Origin: an uncultured Pseudorhodobacter sp.
GTDB taxonomy: Bacteria > Pseudomonadota > Alphaproteobacteria > Rhodobacterales > Rhodobacteraceae
DNA: 6,601 bases
Assembly (NCBI GenBank): GCA_937910975.1
Contig: CALEMZ010000237.1
Location: 1 to 6,601, forward strand
Direction: 5' to 3'
Below, one piece after another: positions 5,995 to 6,601 of the stretch. Position numbers and translations under genes: made by a program. The notes below the pieces were generated by a model. The model was not told the origin of the DNA and did no database searches. It saw only the letters and a list, made by a program, of their open reading frames with translations. How positions within the stretch are numbered: position 1 is the first letter of the stretch; each line of letters begins with the position of its first letter.

Positions 5995-6544
5995 CAGGCC
6001 GAACCTCCAGCACCTCGGGGATGTAATGGCGCAGCAGGTTCTCAATCCCCATCTTCAGCGTCAGGGTGGATGAGGGGCAGCCCGCGCAAGCGCCTTGCAT
6101 ATGCAGGTAAACCACGCCGCGATCAAAGCCGTGGAACGTGATGTCACCGCCATCTTGCGCCACTGCCGGGCGCACGCGCGTGTCCAGCAACTCTTTGATC
6201 TGGGCGACAATATCGCCATGCTCTCCGGTATGCTCGGCATGGCCAGAAGCGGCCTGCTCGCCCTCGATCACCGACGCGCCGGATTGGTAATGCTCCATGA
6301 TCGCGCCCAGAATGGCGGGTTTGATATGATCCCACTCGGCGCTTTCGGCCTTGGTCACGGTCACGAAATCATTGCCAAAGAAAACGCCTGTCACATCGCC
6401 AGTTGCAAAGACGCGCTTTGCCAGGGGTGATTTCTCGGCGGCCTCGGCACTAGGAAAATCCGCCGTGCCCATTTCCAGCACGGTCTGGCCGGGCAGGAAT
6501 TTCAGCGTGGCGGGGTTCGGCGTGGATTCTGTCTGGATGAACAT
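5984..6544 (-). CDS. NifU family iron-sulfur cluster carrier (Nfu N-terminal plus NifU C-terminal domain)
   Basis: This cytoplasmic Fe-S carrier has 186 residues. Residues 1-87 form the Nfu N-terminal domain (PF08712), with the recognisable MFIQTESTPNPATLKFLPG opening and FFGNDFVTVTK near 55-65. A low-complexity His/Glu/Gly linker (about 94-111) follows. The NifU C-terminal domain (PF01106, about 112-180) carries RPAVAQDGGDI and the cluster-binding Cys153-Ala-Gly-Cys156, followed by PSSTLTLKMGIENLL. Two monomers would share one [4Fe-4S] cluster and pass it to client enzymes. The domain order is that of mitochondrial NFU1 and its alphaproteobacterial counterparts. E. coli NfuA has a different N-terminal domain, so I give no symbol. 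The start is ATG at 6544, with GGAGA six bases upstream; a TTG two codons earlier (6550) is too close to that site. It is the first gene of the unit with tsaB and rimI. Confidence 0.93.
   Translation of the reverse strand: MFIQTESTPNPATLKFLPGQTVLEMGTADFPSAEAAEKSPLAKRVFATGDVTGVFFGNDFVTVTKAESAEWDHIKPAILGAIMEHYQSGASVIEGEQAASGHAEHTGEHGDIVAQIKELLDTRVRPAVAQDGGDITFHGFDRGVVYLHMQGACAGCPSSTLTLKMGIENLLRHYIPEVLEVRPVAA
6004..6008 (-). promoter_or_regulatory. ribosome binding site that decides the TTG start of tsaB
   Basis: A full GGAGG on the minus strand lies inside the last codons of the Fe-S carrier gene, nine bases before TTG at 5994. It is the main reason to prefer this non-ATG start. No ATG or GTG occurs between it and the FDTS motif of TsaB. 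Confidence 0.7.
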
Positions 6545-6550
6545 TTTCAA

Positions 6551-6555
6551 TCTCC
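6551..6555 (-). promoter_or_regulatory. ribosome binding site of the Fe-S carrier gene
   Basis: GGAGA on the minus strand, six bases before ATG at 6544. It fixes the start at the MFIQTE methionine and rules out the TTG two codons earlier. Confidence 0.7.
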
Positions 6556-6569
6556 GACTGTTCTACTCG

Positions 6570-6598
6570 GATATGCGCCTCCAGCCCCGATAAGTCAA
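6570..6598 (-). promoter_or_regulatory. candidate promoter of the Fe-S carrier/tsaB/rimI unit
   Basis: TTGACT (6598-6593) matches the -35 consensus at five of six positions. After 17 bases comes CATATC (6575-6570), a weak three-of-six -10. Transcription would start near 6563 and give a leader of about 20 bases. The window ends just upstream, so the preceding gene and any operator are not visible. Confidence 0.4.
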
Positions 6599-6601
6599 GG
6601 T

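Noticed and set aside
1..6601. CRISPR arrays, insertion sequences, tRNA or rRNA genes, toxin-antitoxin or defence genes
   Set aside because: No direct-repeat arrays, transposase motifs, tRNA-like folds or such proteins are visible. The window is almost fully covered by housekeeping and transport genes.

Overview
All genes visible in this window lie on the minus strand, so transcription runs from the right edge to the left edge. The GC-rich sequence, the alphaproteobacterial-style protein sequences and the tight gene packing suggest an alphaproteobacterium, most likely of the Rhodobacterales. That placement rests on the look of the proteins and was not tested by a search.

Right part (about 4904-6601), read right to left. 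A candidate promoter at 6570-6598 precedes a NifU-family Fe-S carrier with an Nfu N-terminal domain and a C-terminal CxxC. It is followed by tsaB (tRNA t6A biosynthesis), which probably starts at a TTG inside the end of the Fe-S gene, and by rimI (N-alpha-acetyltransferase), which starts at a GTG overlapping the tsaB stop. The three genes overlap and look like one housekeeping transcription unit. No convincing terminator follows rimI.

Middle (about 4727-4903). A 177-base gap holds a reasonable sigma-70-type promoter on the minus strand, two short palindromes beside it that could be operators, and a 5' leader with two mutually exclusive small stems.

Left part (1-4726). This is a complete BMP/PnrA-type nucleoside ABC transporter operon: periplasmic binding protein, double-domain ATPase, two BPD_transp_2 permeases, then the first 39 codons of a purine nucleoside phosphorylase cut by the window edge. 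Successive genes abut or overlap (0, 4, 1 and 17 bases). The likely logic is import of purine nucleosides followed by cytoplasmic phosphorolysis to base plus (deoxy)ribose 1-phosphate.

The window is mostly ordinary, well-known biology, and I do not see an undescribed system in it. The points most worth a second look concern expression. A strong GAAA-capped hairpin lies in the first codons of the ATPase gene. That gene begins directly after, and in frame with, the binding-protein stop codon and has no visible ribosome binding site. The promoter and leader region also has candidate regulatory structure.
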